Shown: positions 15,637-23,852, counted from the first letter of the stretch. The stretch is DNA of 39,634 nt from Streptomyces sp. ISL-11 (GCF_018614525.1 NZ_JAGGOL010000106.1:1-39634), one strand, 5' to 3'. Notes: generated by a model not told the origin, from the letters alone. Made by a program: numbers and translations.

Positions 15637-16755
15637 TCAGTTCTCCTCAGGAGCGGTGGAGGAAGCGGTGGGAGTGGCGGTGAGGCGCAGGTCGGGGCCG
15701 AGCCGGGCGACGTCGGTCACGTCCAGGCGCAGGGCCCGCGCGATGGTGCCGATGCCGGCGTCGCCGAGGGCGGTCGGCCCGGCGCCCAGGAGGGCGGGGG
15801 CGAGATAGCCGACGACCCGGTCGACGGCGCCGGCCGCGACGAAGGAGCCGGCGAGGGTGGGTCCGCCCTCCAGCAGGACGGAGCGGATCCCTCTCCCGTG
15901 CAGCTCGGTGAGCAGGGCGTGCACGTCGAGACCGGACCCGTCGTACGGCAGGCGCGCGATGTCGGTGCCGGGCAGGTGGCGGGTGTCGGCGTCCGGTCCG
16001 ACGGCGATCAGCGTCGGTGCGGCGTCGTCCAGGACGCGGGCGCCGGGCTTGATCGTGGCGTGGGTGTCGACGACGACGCGCAGCGGCTGGGTGACGTCGT
16101 CGATGCCTCGGACGGCCAGGTGCGGGTCGTCGGCGCGCAGGGTGCCGGAGCCGACGACGACGGCGTCGGCCTCGGCGCGCAGCCGGTGGACGTCGGCGCG
16201 GGAGGCCGCGGAGGTGATCCAGCGGCTGGTGCCGTCGGCGGCGGCGCTGCGCCCGTCGAGGGTGGCGGCGTACTTCCACAGGACGAAGGGGCGGCGGCGC
16301 AGGACGGAGGTGAGCCAGGCGGCGTTGCCGGCGGCGGCCTCGTCGGCGAGCAGCCCGCCCTCGACGTCCACCCCGGCGGCGGCGAGGGTGGCCGCGCCAC
16401 CGGTTGCGGCGGGGGTGGGGTCGGCGACGGCGTAGACGACGCGGCGGATGCCGGCGGCGATCAGGGCCTGTGCGCAGGGGCCCGTGCGGCCGGTGTGGTT
16501 GCAGGGTTCGAGAGTGACGACGGCGGTGCCACCGCGGGCGTCGTGGCCGACGTCCGCGGCGGCGTTCAGGGCCTCGACCTCGGCGTGCGGGCCGCCGGCG
16601 CGCCGGTGCCATCCCTCGCCGATCACGCGGCCGCCGGCGTCGAGGACGACGCAGCCGACGACGGGGTTGGGGCTGGTGGAGCCGAGGGCGCGGGCGGCGA
16701 GCGCGATGGCGCGTCGCATCGCTTCTGCTTCGAGGGTGCCCTCTCGGGTGGCCAC
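15637..16755 (-). CDS. ribD: Bifunctional pyrimidine deaminase/reductase
   Basis: The protein has 372 residues. The GTG at 16755 lies 5 bases after a perfect AGGAGG. The N-terminal deaminase domain (about 10-150) has STSPNPVVGCVV, the zinc/catalytic motif GGPHAEVEAL, and PCNHTGRTGPC with the two zinc cysteines. The C-terminal reductase domain (about 155-365) has RPFVLWKYAATLDGR, TSRWITS and SVLLEGGPTLAGSFV. It performs steps two and three of riboflavin synthesis. It is the first gene behind the FMN riboswitch and leads the operon. Confidence 0.97.
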   Translation of the reverse strand: MATREGTLEAEAMRRAIALAARALGSTSPNPVVGCVVLDAGGRVIGEGWHRRAGGPHAEVEALNAAADVGHDARGGTAVVTLEPCNHTGRTGPCAQALIAAGIRRVVYAVADPTPAATGGAATLAAAGVDVEGGLLADEAAAGNAAWLTSVLRRRPFVLWKYAATLDGRSAAADGTSRWITSAASRADVHRLRAEADAVVVGSGTLRADDPHLAVRGIDDVTQPLRVVVDTHATIKPGARVLDDAAPTLIAVGPDADTRHLPGTDIARLPYDGSGLDVHALLTELHGRGIRSVLLEGGPTLAGSFVAAGAVDRVVGYLAPALLGAGPTALGDAGIGTIARALRLDVTDVARLGPDLRLTATPTASSTAPEEN

Positions 16756-16882
16756 CGGGTCCTCCTGCCTCTTCGGGCACGGACTCCGGGGCTGTCGTAC
16801 GGGACGACGAAGAGCGGGTACGCCACGACAGGGAACACCGGTGACCGGAAAGAAGGCTCACCCCCGAAGGGACGGGCCACCG

Positions 16883-16900
16883 GCGACGGTGTGCCGTCGC
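16883..16900 (-). other. Expression-platform hairpin of the FMN riboswitch
   Basis: GCGACGG and CCGTCGC form a perfect 7-bp stem with a CACA loop about 10 bases after the aptamer's closing helix. There is no T-run. The ribD ribosome binding site is still about 120 bases away, so whether this stem acts in termination or in folding toward the ribosome binding site is not clear from sequence. Confidence 0.4.
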
Positions 16901-16909
16901 ATGCCCGCC

Positions 16910-17036
16910 GCGCACTGCCTCCCATCCGGACTTTAACCGTCGGTCCAGGAATTTCACCTGGTCAACCGGCCGCTGGCTGCGGACGGGTCGCGGACTGTAA
17001 CCGCCGGTTCGGACTTTCACCGACCCCGGAGTGCGC
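16910..17036 (-). promoter_or_regulatory. FMN riboswitch (RFN element)
   Basis: On the minus strand the conserved aptamer segments occur in order. They are the closing helix GCGCACT, GGGGTCGGTGAAAGTCC, ACCGGCGGTTACAGTCCGCGA, a variable arm, GGTGAAATTCCTGG, CCGACGGTTAAAGTCCGGAT, GGGAGG and the matching AGTGCGC. Bound FMN stabilises the six-helix junction and lowers expression of the riboflavin operon. The element lies 155 bases upstream of ribD and probably controls ribD-ribE-ribM-ribBA-ribH, and by read-through hisE-hisG. Confidence 0.96.
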
Positions 17037-17057
17037 TGCGTAAATAGTTCTCAGTTC

Positions 17058-17063
17058 ATGCTA
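17058..17063 (-). promoter_or_regulatory. Candidate -10 box of the riboflavin operon
   Basis: TAGCAT on the minus strand would place the transcript start about 15 bases before the aptamer, which is the expected geometry. The -35 region (GGAACC at 18 bases) does not match the housekeeping consensus. Confidence 0.3.
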
Positions 17064-17211
17064 CATGGCGTCTGACCTGCGGGTTCCTTGAACTCTGCCG
17101 ATCCGACGCCTCCGAGCGTACGCCGAGGGGCGGCGCGGTGTCCACGGCGATGTGACGGAGTACGCCCCTGCCGTGGACGGGCGTGCGGGCGTTTCCGGAG
17201 CCCGCCTCCTC

Positions 17212-17255
17212 ACTTGGTCCGGACTATTGACGCACTGGTCTAGTCCTCTTAACCT
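17212..17255 (+). promoter_or_regulatory. Chitinase promoter with two DasR-like (dre) operators
   Basis: A TTGACG -35 box (17227-17232) and a TAACCT -10 box (17250-17255) are 17 bases apart. The spacer holds ACTGGTCTAGTCCT (17234-17247), which matches 10 of 12 core positions of the DasR operator TGGTCTAGACCA. A second, weaker copy, TGGTCCGGACTA (17216-17226 and flank), lies just upstream of the -35 box. Paired direct repeats of this type are the classic signature of Streptomyces chitinase promoters. DasR, the GntR-type repressor released by glucosamine 6-phosphate, should block polymerase here. Confidence 0.8.
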
Positions 17256-17361
17256 CTGCCACACCTCCGAGGAGTACGGCCCGCGGTACGCGCGAACCCG
17301 GGCCACGGCACCACGCACCCCCCAACCGCTCGACGAGCCCCCCACCTGGAGGAACCCCATC

Positions 17362-19746
17362 GTGTTGCCCACCCACAGACCCCGCGCGCGGCGCGGGACC
17401 GTCCTCGCCGCCGCGGGGACCGCGCTGGCGGGACTGCTCTTCGGCACGCTCTCCGCCACCGTCTCGGCGACCGTCTCGCACGCCGAGGACCAGTTCGCCT
17501 GCCGCCCCGACGGCCTCTACTCCACACCGGGCGTCGACGTCCCGTACTGCTCGGTCTACGACTCCGCCGGCCGCGAGAAGATGGGCGCCGACCACCAGCG
17601 CCGCGTCATCGGCTACTTCACGGGCTGGCGCACCGGCAAGGACGGCACCCCCGCCTACCTCGCCTCCGACATCCCGTGGGAGAAGGTCACCCACCTCAAT
17701 TACGCCTTCGCGCACGTAGGCCCCGACGACAGGATCTCGGTCGGCGCGGACGGCCCGGACAACCCCGCCACCGGAATGACCTGGCCCGGCGTCGCCGGCG
17801 CCGAGATGGACCCCGCGCTCCCCTACAAGGGCCACTTCAACCTGCTCACCAAGTACAAGAAGCAGCACCCGCAGGTGAAGACGCTCATCTCCGTGGGCGG
17901 CTGGGCGGAGACCGGCGGATACATCGACGAGAACGGCAAGCGCGTCGACTCCGGCGGCTTCTACCGGACGGCGACGAACGCCGACGGTTCGGTCAATCAG
18001 GCCGGCATCGACACGTTCGCGGAATCGGCCGTCGCCTTCGTCAAGAAATACGGCTTCAACGGCGTCGACATCGACTACGAATACCCCACGTCGATGAAGG
18101 ACGCCGGACACCCCGAGGACTGGGCCCTGGCCAACGCCCGGCGCGGCGGTCTGAACAAGGGCTACGCGGCCCTGATGAAGACCCTGCGCGAAAAGCTGGA
18201 CCGGGCCGGCGCCGGGGACGGCAGGCATTACCTCCTCTCCGTCGCCGCGCCCTCGTCGGCGTACCTGCTGCGCGGCATGGAGACGTACCAGGCGACGAAG
18301 TACCTGGACTACGTCAACGTCATGTCCTACGACCTGCACGGCGCCTGGAACGAGTTCGTCGGGCCCAACGCCGCGCTGTACGACGACGGCAAGGACGCCG
18401 AACTCGCCAAGTGGGGCGTCTACACCACGGCACAGTACGGCGGCATCGGCTACCTCAACGGCGACTGGGCGTACCACTACTTCCGCGGCGCCCTGCCGGC
18501 CGGGCGGATCAATCTCGGCCTGCCGTACTACAGCCGCGGCTGGAAGAACGTCAGCGGCGGGACCGACGGCCTGTGGGGCACCGCGAAGGCGGCCTCCTGT
18601 CCGGCCGGCTCCGGCCTGACCACGTGCGGTGACGGCGCGGTCGGCATCGACAACCTCTGGCACGACAAGGACGGCAACGGCAAGGAATCCCCGGCCGGCT
18701 CCAATCCGATGTGGCACGCGAAGAACCTGGAGAAGGGCGTCGTCGGGGACTACGCCGGACGGTACGGCTTCCCGGAGAACACCAAGCTGACCGGCACCTA
18801 CACGCGCCACTACGACTCCACCCTCACCGCGCCCTGGCTGTGGAACGCCGAGAAGAAGGTCTTCCTCTCCACCGAGGACGAGCAGTCGGTGAAGGCCAAG
18901 GCGCAGTACGTCGTCGACAAGGGACTCGGCGGCACCATGGTCTGGGAGCTCGCGGGCGACTACGGCTGGAACGCGGGCAAGGGCCAGTACGAGCCCGGCA
19001 CCACCCTGACCACCGCGATGTACGACGCCTTCAAGTCGGCACCCGCCTACGGTGCCCGGCGGGCGACCACCGAACTGCCTGCACAGGCACTCGACGTGGA
19101 CGTCGCCCTCACCGATTTCCCACTCGGCGACAGCAATTACCCCATCAACCCGAAGCTCCGCATCACCAACAGGTCGAGAACCACCATTCCCGGCGGCGCG
19201 GAATTCCAGTTCGACTACGGCAATTCCGCACCCGGCAACGCCAAGGACCAGTCGGGCTGGGGCCTGAAGGTCATCCGCTCCGACCACACCGCCGGCAACA
19301 ACATCGGCGGCCTCAAGGGCGACTACCACCGCGTCTCCGTGAAGCTGCCGGCCTCACAGCCGCTTCAGCCCGGCGCCTCGGCGGCCATCGACTACGTCTA
19401 CTACCTGCCGACGTCGACACCGTCGAACTGGAGCGTCGGCTTCGGCGGGAAGACGTACGCCCTCAGCGCCGACCTGGCCCGCGGCACGACCGTGGTCGAC
19501 CCGGGCGGCACGACGCCGACCCCGACCCCGACCTCGACGCCGACCTCGACGCCGACGGGCACCCCGACCGGCACTCCCACCGGCGGCTCCTGCACGGCCC
19601 CGGCGTGGGACAAGGCGGGCGTCTACAACGGCGGCGCCACCGTCTCCTGGAAGTCCCACTCCTGGAAGGCCAAGTGGTGGACGCGAAGCGACGAGCCCGG
19701 CACCACGGGCGAGTGGGGGGTGTGGCAGGACCTCGGCACCTGCTGA
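17362..19746 (+). CDS. Secreted family 18 chitinase with two accessory domains
   Basis: The protein has 794 residues and starts at GTG after GGAGG. The signal peptide has a basic n-region (RPRARRG) and ends near SHAED. The GH18 catalytic domain (about 75-560) contains KTLISVGGW and the active-site motif NGVDIDYEYP with catalytic acid Glu240 (Asp236, Asp238). Then comes a chitinase C-terminal-type beta domain (about 575-710; YPINPKLRITNRSRTTIPGG). A Thr-Pro linker (about 715-743) leads to a CBM5/12-type chitin-binding domain (744-794) with conserved tryptophans and flanking cysteines. It hydrolyses chitin outside the cell and is expected to be induced through DasR. Exo or endo mode cannot be told from sequence. 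Confidence 0.95.
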   Translation: MLPTHRPRARRGTVLAAAGTALAGLLFGTLSATVSATVSHAEDQFACRPDGLYSTPGVDVPYCSVYDSAGREKMGADHQRRVIGYFTGWRTGKDGTPAYLASDIPWEKVTHLNYAFAHVGPDDRISVGADGPDNPATGMTWPGVAGAEMDPALPYKGHFNLLTKYKKQHPQVKTLISVGGWAETGGYIDENGKRVDSGGFYRTATNADGSVNQAGIDTFAESAVAFVKKYGFNGVDIDYEYPTSMKDAGHPEDWALANARRGGLNKGYAALMKTLREKLDRAGAGDGRHYLLSVAAPSSAYLLRGMETYQATKYLDYVNVMSYDLHGAWNEFVGPNAALYDDGKDAELAKWGVYTTAQYGGIGYLNGDWAYHYFRGALPAGRINLGLPYYSRGWKNVSGGTDGLWGTAKAASCPAGSGLTTCGDGAVGIDNLWHDKDGNGKESPAGSNPMWHAKNLEKGVVGDYAGRYGFPENTKLTGTYTRHYDSTLTAPWLWNAEKKVFLSTEDEQSVKAKAQYVVDKGLGGTMVWELAGDYGWNAGKGQYEPGTTLTTAMYDAFKSAPAYGARRATTELPAQALDVDVALTDFPLGDSNYPINPKLRITNRSRTTIPGGAEFQFDYGNSAPGNAKDQSGWGLKVIRSDHTAGNNIGGLKGDYHRVSVKLPASQPLQPGASAAIDYVYYLPTSTPSNWSVGFGGKTYALSADLARGTTVVDPGGTTPTPTPTSTPTSTPTGTPTGTPTGGSCTAPAWDKAGVYNGGATVSWKSHSWKAKWWTRSDEPGTTGEWGVWQDLGTC

Positions 19747-19754
19747 GCGCGCAC

Positions 19755-19792
19755 ACGGGGTCCGCGGCGGGGTCGACCCGTCCGGACCCCGT
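19755..19792 (+). terminator. Terminator after the chitinase gene
   Basis: A perfect 10-bp stem (ACGGGGTCCG with CGGACCCCGT) with an 18-nt loop, which itself contains a short GGGTCGACCC palindrome, follows the chitinase stop by 9 bases. It separates the DasR-type unit from the MFS gene. Confidence 0.6.
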
Positions 19793-19810
19793 CCGGGAGG
19801 ATGGCCGCCC

Positions 19811-20983
19811 ATGACGACCAGCGACGCGCCCGCGGACCGTCGCCCGCGCCGCGCCCGGGCCGCCCTGGCCGCCGCCTTCGCCGTGCACGGCGCGGTCACC
19901 GGCGGCTTCGCGACCCGCATCCCCTGGATCAGCGGCCACCTGGGCATCGGCCCCGGGCAGCTCGGCATCGCGCTCGCCTTCCCGGCGATCGGCGCCGCGT
20001 GCGCGATGCCCCTCGCGGGCCGGGTCGGCCACCGCTACGGCTCCCGGGCCGCGCTGCGCGGGCTGCTCGCCCTGTACTGCCTCTCCGTCGCGCTGCCCGC
20101 TCTCTCGCCCGGCCTCGTCGCCCTGTGCGGCGTGCTGTTCGTCTACGGCGCGACCGCCGGCATGGCGGACGTCACCATGAACGCGCTCGGCGTGGAGACC
20201 GAGGAGCGCCTGGGCCGGTCGGTCATGTCCGGGCTGCACGGGATGTGGAGCGTGGGCACGCTCGCGGGCTCGGCGGCGGGCACGGTCGCCGCCCACACCG
20301 GGCTCGACGCCCGCCCGCACCTGGGCGGCGCGGCCGCCGTGCTCACGGTGCTCGGGTGGCTCGCCTGCCACTGGGTCCTCGACCTGCGCACAGCGCCCGA
20401 GGAGCACCCGCCGCCACGATTCGCGCTGCCGCCGCGCGCGGCGCTCGTCATCGGCGCGGTCGGCTTCTGCGCGGTCTTCGCCGAGGCCGCGAGCCTGGAC
20501 TGGTCCGCCGTCCACCTCCGCGACGTCCTCGGCTCCGGTCCCGGCGTCGCGGCCGCCGCGACCACCGCGTTCTCGTGCGCCATGGCGGCGGCCCGGTTCG
20601 GGGGCGACCCGGCGATCGAGCGGTTCGGGCCCGTACGGACCGTACGGGCGGGCGGCGCGGTGGCGGCCGCCGGCGGACTGCTGGTCGTCCTCCCGACCGG
20701 CCCGCCGCAGGCCATCGCGGGCTTCGCCCTCCTGGGCGCGGGCATCGCCGTCGTCGTCCCGCTGGCCTTCGCGGCGGCCGGGCGCAGCGGCCCGGAGCCC
20801 AGCCAGGCCATCGCCGGCGTCGCGACGATCACCTACACCTCCGGGCTCGTGGCCCCGGCCGCCATCGGCCGGATCGCGGACGCCAGTTCGCTCGTGGTGT
20901 CCTTCGGCGTGGTCACGGCGCTGACCGTGGGGCTGGTGGCGGGGGCAGGGATCCTGCGCGCTCCGGCGGCGGCGAGGGAGTGA
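19811..20983 (+). CDS. MFS transporter
   Basis: The protein has 390 residues with about 12 hydrophobic segments and an Arg-rich cytosolic N-terminus. It has the MFS loop motif GRVGHRYGSR between helices 2 and 3, and an acidic AEAASLDWSAVHLRD segment at the middle as in the YbjJ-like MFS branch. The family exports or imports small solutes with protons; the substrate is unknown. GGGAGG lies 10 bases upstream of the ATG, directly after the chitinase terminator. It is unlikely to be a sugar importer for chitin products, which in Streptomyces use ABC and PTS systems, so its place next to the chitinase may be chance. Confidence 0.85.
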   Translation: MTTSDAPADRRPRRARAALAAAFAVHGAVTGGFATRIPWISGHLGIGPGQLGIALAFPAIGAACAMPLAGRVGHRYGSRAALRGLLALYCLSVALPALSPGLVALCGVLFVYGATAGMADVTMNALGVETEERLGRSVMSGLHGMWSVGTLAGSAAGTVAAHTGLDARPHLGGAAAVLTVLGWLACHWVLDLRTAPEEHPPPRFALPPRAALVIGAVGFCAVFAEAASLDWSAVHLRDVLGSGPGVAAAATTAFSCAMAAARFGGDPAIERFGPVRTVRAGGAVAAAGGLLVVLPTGPPQAIAGFALLGAGIAVVVPLAFAAAGRSGPEPSQAIAGVATITYTSGLVAPAAIGRIADASSLVVSFGVVTALTVGLVAGAGILRAPAAARE

Positions 20984-21002
20984 GACTCGGGGACGGCAGG
21001 AT

Positions 21003-21042
21003 GGGCCGCACGGCGGACCCTCGGGGGTCCTCCGTACGGCCC
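21003..21042. terminator. Bidirectional terminator between MFS and His-rich gene
   Basis: A long imperfect stem (GGGCCG, ACGG and GGACCC pairing with GGGTCC, CCGT and CGGCCC; two mismatches) with a TCGG loop sits between two convergent genes. Confidence 0.65.
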
Positions 21043-21067
21043 GTATCACCTGATGGTGGGATGCCGG

Positions 21068-21550
21068 TTAGAGGATGCCGAGCAGACCGCCGAGGCCGTG
21101 CCCGCCCCAGCCGCCGCCCCAGCCGCCGTGGTGGTGGCCGCAGCCGCCGTGGTGGCCGCCCCAGCCGCCACCCCAGCCGCCGCCGTGGCCGCCCCAGTCG
21201 TCGTCACAGTCGTCGTGGTGACGGTTGCCCCAGCCACCGCCCCAACCGCCGCCGCCCCAGTGGCCGCCGCAGTCGTCGTCACAGTCGTCGTGGTGGCGGT
21301 TGCCCCAGCCGCCGCCCCAGCCGTCGTGGTGACCGCCGCCCCAGCGGCCGTCGCAGTCGTCGTCGTCACCATGACGGTGGTCACGGCCGTGGTGGTGGTC
21401 GCCGTGGTGGTGGCCATCACGGTCGTGGTCGTGGTCCCACGCCTGGACGGCGGGGCTGGCCGGGGTGGCCGAGGCCACGCCGGACATCGGGATGATGGCG
21501 GCCGCGGCGATGACAGCGGCGGCCGCGGTGCGGCCGACGAGCTTGCGCAT
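21068..21550 (-). CDS. Secreted His/Asp/Gly/Trp/Cys-rich protein, probable metal binder
   Basis: The protein has 160 residues. The ATG follows AGGAGA. The signal peptide (about 1-29) ends ASA-TPAS. The mature part has a block rich in His and Asp (WDHDHDRDGHHHGDHHHGR), then repeated GGGWGGGWGNRHHDDCDDD units, and ends with GGHHGGCGHHHGG and GLGGLLGIL. I count 24 histidines and 5 cysteines in about 130 residues. No domain is recognisable. Clustered HHDDC and HHH suggest binding of nickel, zinc, copper or cobalt outside the cell; this is inference. The DNA is strongly repetitive (GCC/CCA triplets), and the opposite strand has long spurious reading frames. Codon bias supports this strand because only it has a signal peptide and ribosome binding site. 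Confidence 0.75.
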   Translation of the reverse strand: MRKLVGRTAAAAVIAAAAIIPMSGVASATPASPAVQAWDHDHDRDGHHHGDHHHGRDHRHGDDDDCDGRWGGGHHDGWGGGWGNRHHDDCDDDCGGHWGGGGWGGGWGNRHHDDCDDDWGGHGGGWGGGWGGHHGGCGHHHGGWGGGWGGHGLGGLLGIL

Positions 21551-21966
21551 AAGTGTCTCCTGGTTGCAGGAATTCGGACACGGGGACGCATACCGCGCAG
21601 CACTCCCGAACTTGCCGAAGCCCACGGTCATACAGTCTTACGGGCCACCGATTGGGCCGATTGCAGCACGGGGCGGGGGCCGGGGCAGGGCGGTCAGAGG
21701 CCTCCGCCGCACGGGCTCAGCACCCGGCATGTGGTCACCACATTCGGAGCGTCCATCACCTCAGGAGGCCATCACTGACTTCCGGGCTGAAGGAGAAGGC
21801 TTTGACCACCTGGCGACGGGCACAGACGAGCACAACACGCACGTTCGATGACGTGCGCATCATTCCCCCGCTCCATCTCCATGCGCTTTCGCCCACACCC
21901 GCCGCTGCCAGACGCAAGAGGCGCGGCCCGCCGCAGGCGCAGCCCGCCGAGGCCGTTGCTCCCCTA
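21551..21966. other. Gene-poor stretch upstream of the His-rich gene
   Basis: The first part (21551-21680) must hold the His-rich gene's promoter, but I see no convincing boxes. The rest shows falling GC content and several short open frames on both strands with neither ribosome binding sites nor Streptomyces codon bias (for example a 79-codon frame at 21756-21995, minus). I recognise no gene. It may be decayed DNA belonging to the low-GC island to its right. Confidence 0.4.
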
Positions 21967-22013
21967 CACAAAAGCTGCGAGGTCCTGCCGTACACCTCCG
22001 ACAGAACCTCGCA
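21967..22013 (-). terminator. Intrinsic terminator of the low-GC gene
   Basis: Read on the minus strand, TGCGAGGT... closes an 8-bp perfect stem (22013-22006 with 21983-21976), then a mismatch and a further CTG/CAG pair. It is followed at once by GCTTTTGTGT. Stem plus T-tract is the classical form, unusual for Streptomyces, and it lies 54 bases after the stop of the small gene at 22067. Confidence 0.6.
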
Positions 22014-22066
22014 AATATCACTTCAAGCTGCGAATTCGCTTAAAATTTCGCGGCCCGGCCAGACCA

Positions 22067-22399
22067 TCAGAGAGCCGGGGAAGCCTCCAGGACAACCTGT
22101 ACCTTGGACGGAAATTGAGGATCATCCACCATTACCGAACAGAGCAGAGAGCCACGCCTCCCCTGAAACTGCATTCGAACGTGCTCGTTTGGGTCATGGA
22201 TGGCTAGCCACCCGGACAGGCAGGGGAGTTCATCCTCGAAGAGCTTCGCGGGCAGCACGGCAGGCGGGGTGGTTTTCCATACATCGCATTCAACTGGTCC
22301 GTCAACGCCAGCGCGGACGCCAAAGATGATCGAACTACCCTCTCGATGCCAATTATTTGATAGCGGATCCCAGTCCGTGACGTCATCTTCACTGCCCAC
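22067..22399 (-). CDS. Low-GC small protein of unknown function, possibly 5'-truncated
   Basis: The protein has 110 residues if it starts at the GTG at 22399. The sequence looks like a globular cytosolic protein (SSIIFGVRAGVDGPVECDVW; LPCLSGWLAIHDPNEHVRMQF). I do not recognise a family. Local GC is about 50 % (28 of 60 bases in 22321-22380) and codons such as CTA, TCA and AAT are used, quite unlike the neighbours. The frame stays open upstream of the GTG for some 25 more codons of protein-like sequence (FRAKIEYGCLILRD) into the end of the permease gene, but with no ATG, GTG or TTG. An original start may therefore have been lost. It has its own T-tract terminator. Small immunity-type proteins have this look, but that is speculation. 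Confidence 0.6.
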   Translation of the reverse strand: MGSEDDVTDWDPLSNNWHREGSSIIFGVRAGVDGPVECDVWKTTPPAVLPAKLFEDELPCLSGWLAIHDPNEHVRMQFQGRRGSLLCSVMVDDPQFPSKVQVVLEASPAL

Positions 22400-22463
22400 A
22401 TCCCGCAGGATCAGGCATCCATATTCAATTTTCGCCCGAAATGAACGACTGGACTGGCCACCA

Positions 22464-23852
22464 TCAGGACGCCCCCTTCCGCGCCGCCTCGTCGTAACCC
22501 GTCGTGCCGCCGTCCAGCAGCGAAGGCTCGCGGCGGCTCGCTGCCCGGGACAGCCAACGCAAGGCGTGGTAGCCGGTGAGCACGATCAGCGTGCCGAGGG
22601 CGATGCCGCTCAGTTCGAAGTTGTCGCTGACCTTCAGGGAGACGCCGCCGATGCCGATGACGACGCCCGCGGCGACCGGGACCAGGTTGAGGGGCTGCGC
22701 GAAGTCGACCTTGTTCCGGACCCAGATCTGGGCGCCGAGCAGGCCGATCATGCCGTACAGGATGACGGTGATGCCTCCGAGGACGCCCCCGGGAATGGCG
22801 GCGACGACCGCGCCGAACTTCGGGCAGAGGCCGAAGAGGAGCGCGAAGCAGGCCGCGGCCCAGTAGGCGGCCGTGGAGTAGACGCGGGTCGCCGCCATCA
22901 CCCCGATGTTCTCGGCGTACGTCGTGGTGGCGGGGCCGCCCACCGCCGTGGAGAGCATGGTCGCGCTGCCGTCCGCGATGATGGCGATGCCCATCTTGTC
23001 GTCGAGCGGGTCACCGGTCATCTCGCCGACGGCCTTGACGTGACCGGCGTTCTCGGCGATGAGGGCCACGAGTACGGGGAGCGCGACGAGGATCGCCGAG
23101 AGGGAGAAGTTCGGCGCGTGGAAGGTCGGCGCGCCGATCCAGTCGGCATGGGCGACGCCGGAGAAGTCGATGCGCCAGTGGTCCGTCACCTTGCCGGAGC
23201 CGTCGGCCGAGTGGATCTTTCCGGCGGTGCGGTCGAGGACCCAGGACAGCGCGTAGCCGAAGACGAGGCCGAGGAAGATCGCGATGCGGGACCAGAAGCC
23301 TCGCAGCACGACCAGCGCGAGCCCCGTGAAGAGCATCGTGGCGAGGGCGGCCCACTGGTCCTGCGGCCAGTACACCTTCGCGGTGACCGGTGCCAGGTTG
23401 AAGCCGATCAGCATGACCACGGCGCCGGTGACCACCGGTGGCAGCACCGCGTGGATCACGCGTGCCCCCAGAGCCTGGATGACCACGCCGCAGGCCGCGA
23501 GCGCGGCACCCACCACGAGCATGGCACCGGTCAGGGTGCCGGCGTCACCGCCCTGGCTCCCGATGACCGCCGAGACCCCGACGAAGGAGAGCGAGGAGCC
23601 GAGGTAGCTGGGCACGCGCCCGCGCGTCATCAGCAGGAACAGCACCGTCGACACGCCTGATGCCATCAGCGCCAGGTTCGGGTCCAGCCCCATGAGGATC
23701 GGGGCGACGAAACACGCGCCGATCATCGAGACGACATGCTGGGCGCCGAGCCCGGCCGTACGTCCCCACGACAGCCGCTCGCCGGGCTTGACCACCTCCC
23801 CGGGCCTCAGATGCTTGCCATCGCCATGCAGCTTCCATCCGAAGCCCGCCAT
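22464..23852 (-). CDS. NCS2 family permease, uracil type
   Basis: The protein has 462 residues. The ATG at 23852 follows GGAGAT; a longer frame starts upstream without support. The N-terminus (GKHLRPGEVVKPGERLSWGRTAGLGAQHV) and about 14 hydrophobic segments fit the UraA/NCS2 fold. The substrate motif VALIAENAGHVKAVGEMTG (Glu of ENxGH) and GGPATTTYAENIGVMAATRVYS are of the uracil-transporter type. That segment differs in the xanthine/urate transporters, so uracil-proton symport is the best call. It would scavenge pyrimidines. It is not in an operon here. Confidence 0.88.
   Translation of the reverse strand: MAGFGWKLHGDGKHLRPGEVVKPGERLSWGRTAGLGAQHVVSMIGACFVAPILMGLDPNLALMASGVSTVLFLLMTRGRVPSYLGSSLSFVGVSAVIGSQGGDAGTLTGAMLVVGAALAACGVVIQALGARVIHAVLPPVVTGAVVMLIGFNLAPVTAKVYWPQDQWAALATMLFTGLALVVLRGFWSRIAIFLGLVFGYALSWVLDRTAGKIHSADGSGKVTDHWRIDFSGVAHADWIGAPTFHAPNFSLSAILVALPVLVALIAENAGHVKAVGEMTGDPLDDKMGIAIIADGSATMLSTAVGGPATTTYAENIGVMAATRVYSTAAYWAAACFALLFGLCPKFGAVVAAIPGGVLGGITVILYGMIGLLGAQIWVRNKVDFAQPLNLVPVAAGVVIGIGGVSLKVSDNFELSGIALGTLIVLTGYHALRWLSRAASRREPSLLDGGTTGYDEAARKGAS

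Noticed and set aside
16623..16925. 100-codon minus-strand frame overlapping the riboswitch and ribD start
   Set aside because: It begins inside the FMN aptamer and runs into ribD in another frame; the RNA structure explains the conservation.
21053..21778. 241-codon Ala/Val-rich plus-strand frame opposite the His-rich gene
   Set aside because: The Val/Ala runs are the complement of His/Gly/Trp codons; only the minus strand has a signal peptide and ribosome binding site.
21756..21995. 79-codon minus-strand frame downstream of the low-GC gene
   Set aside because: It runs through the T-tract terminator region, lacks a ribosome binding site and shows no recognisable protein pattern.
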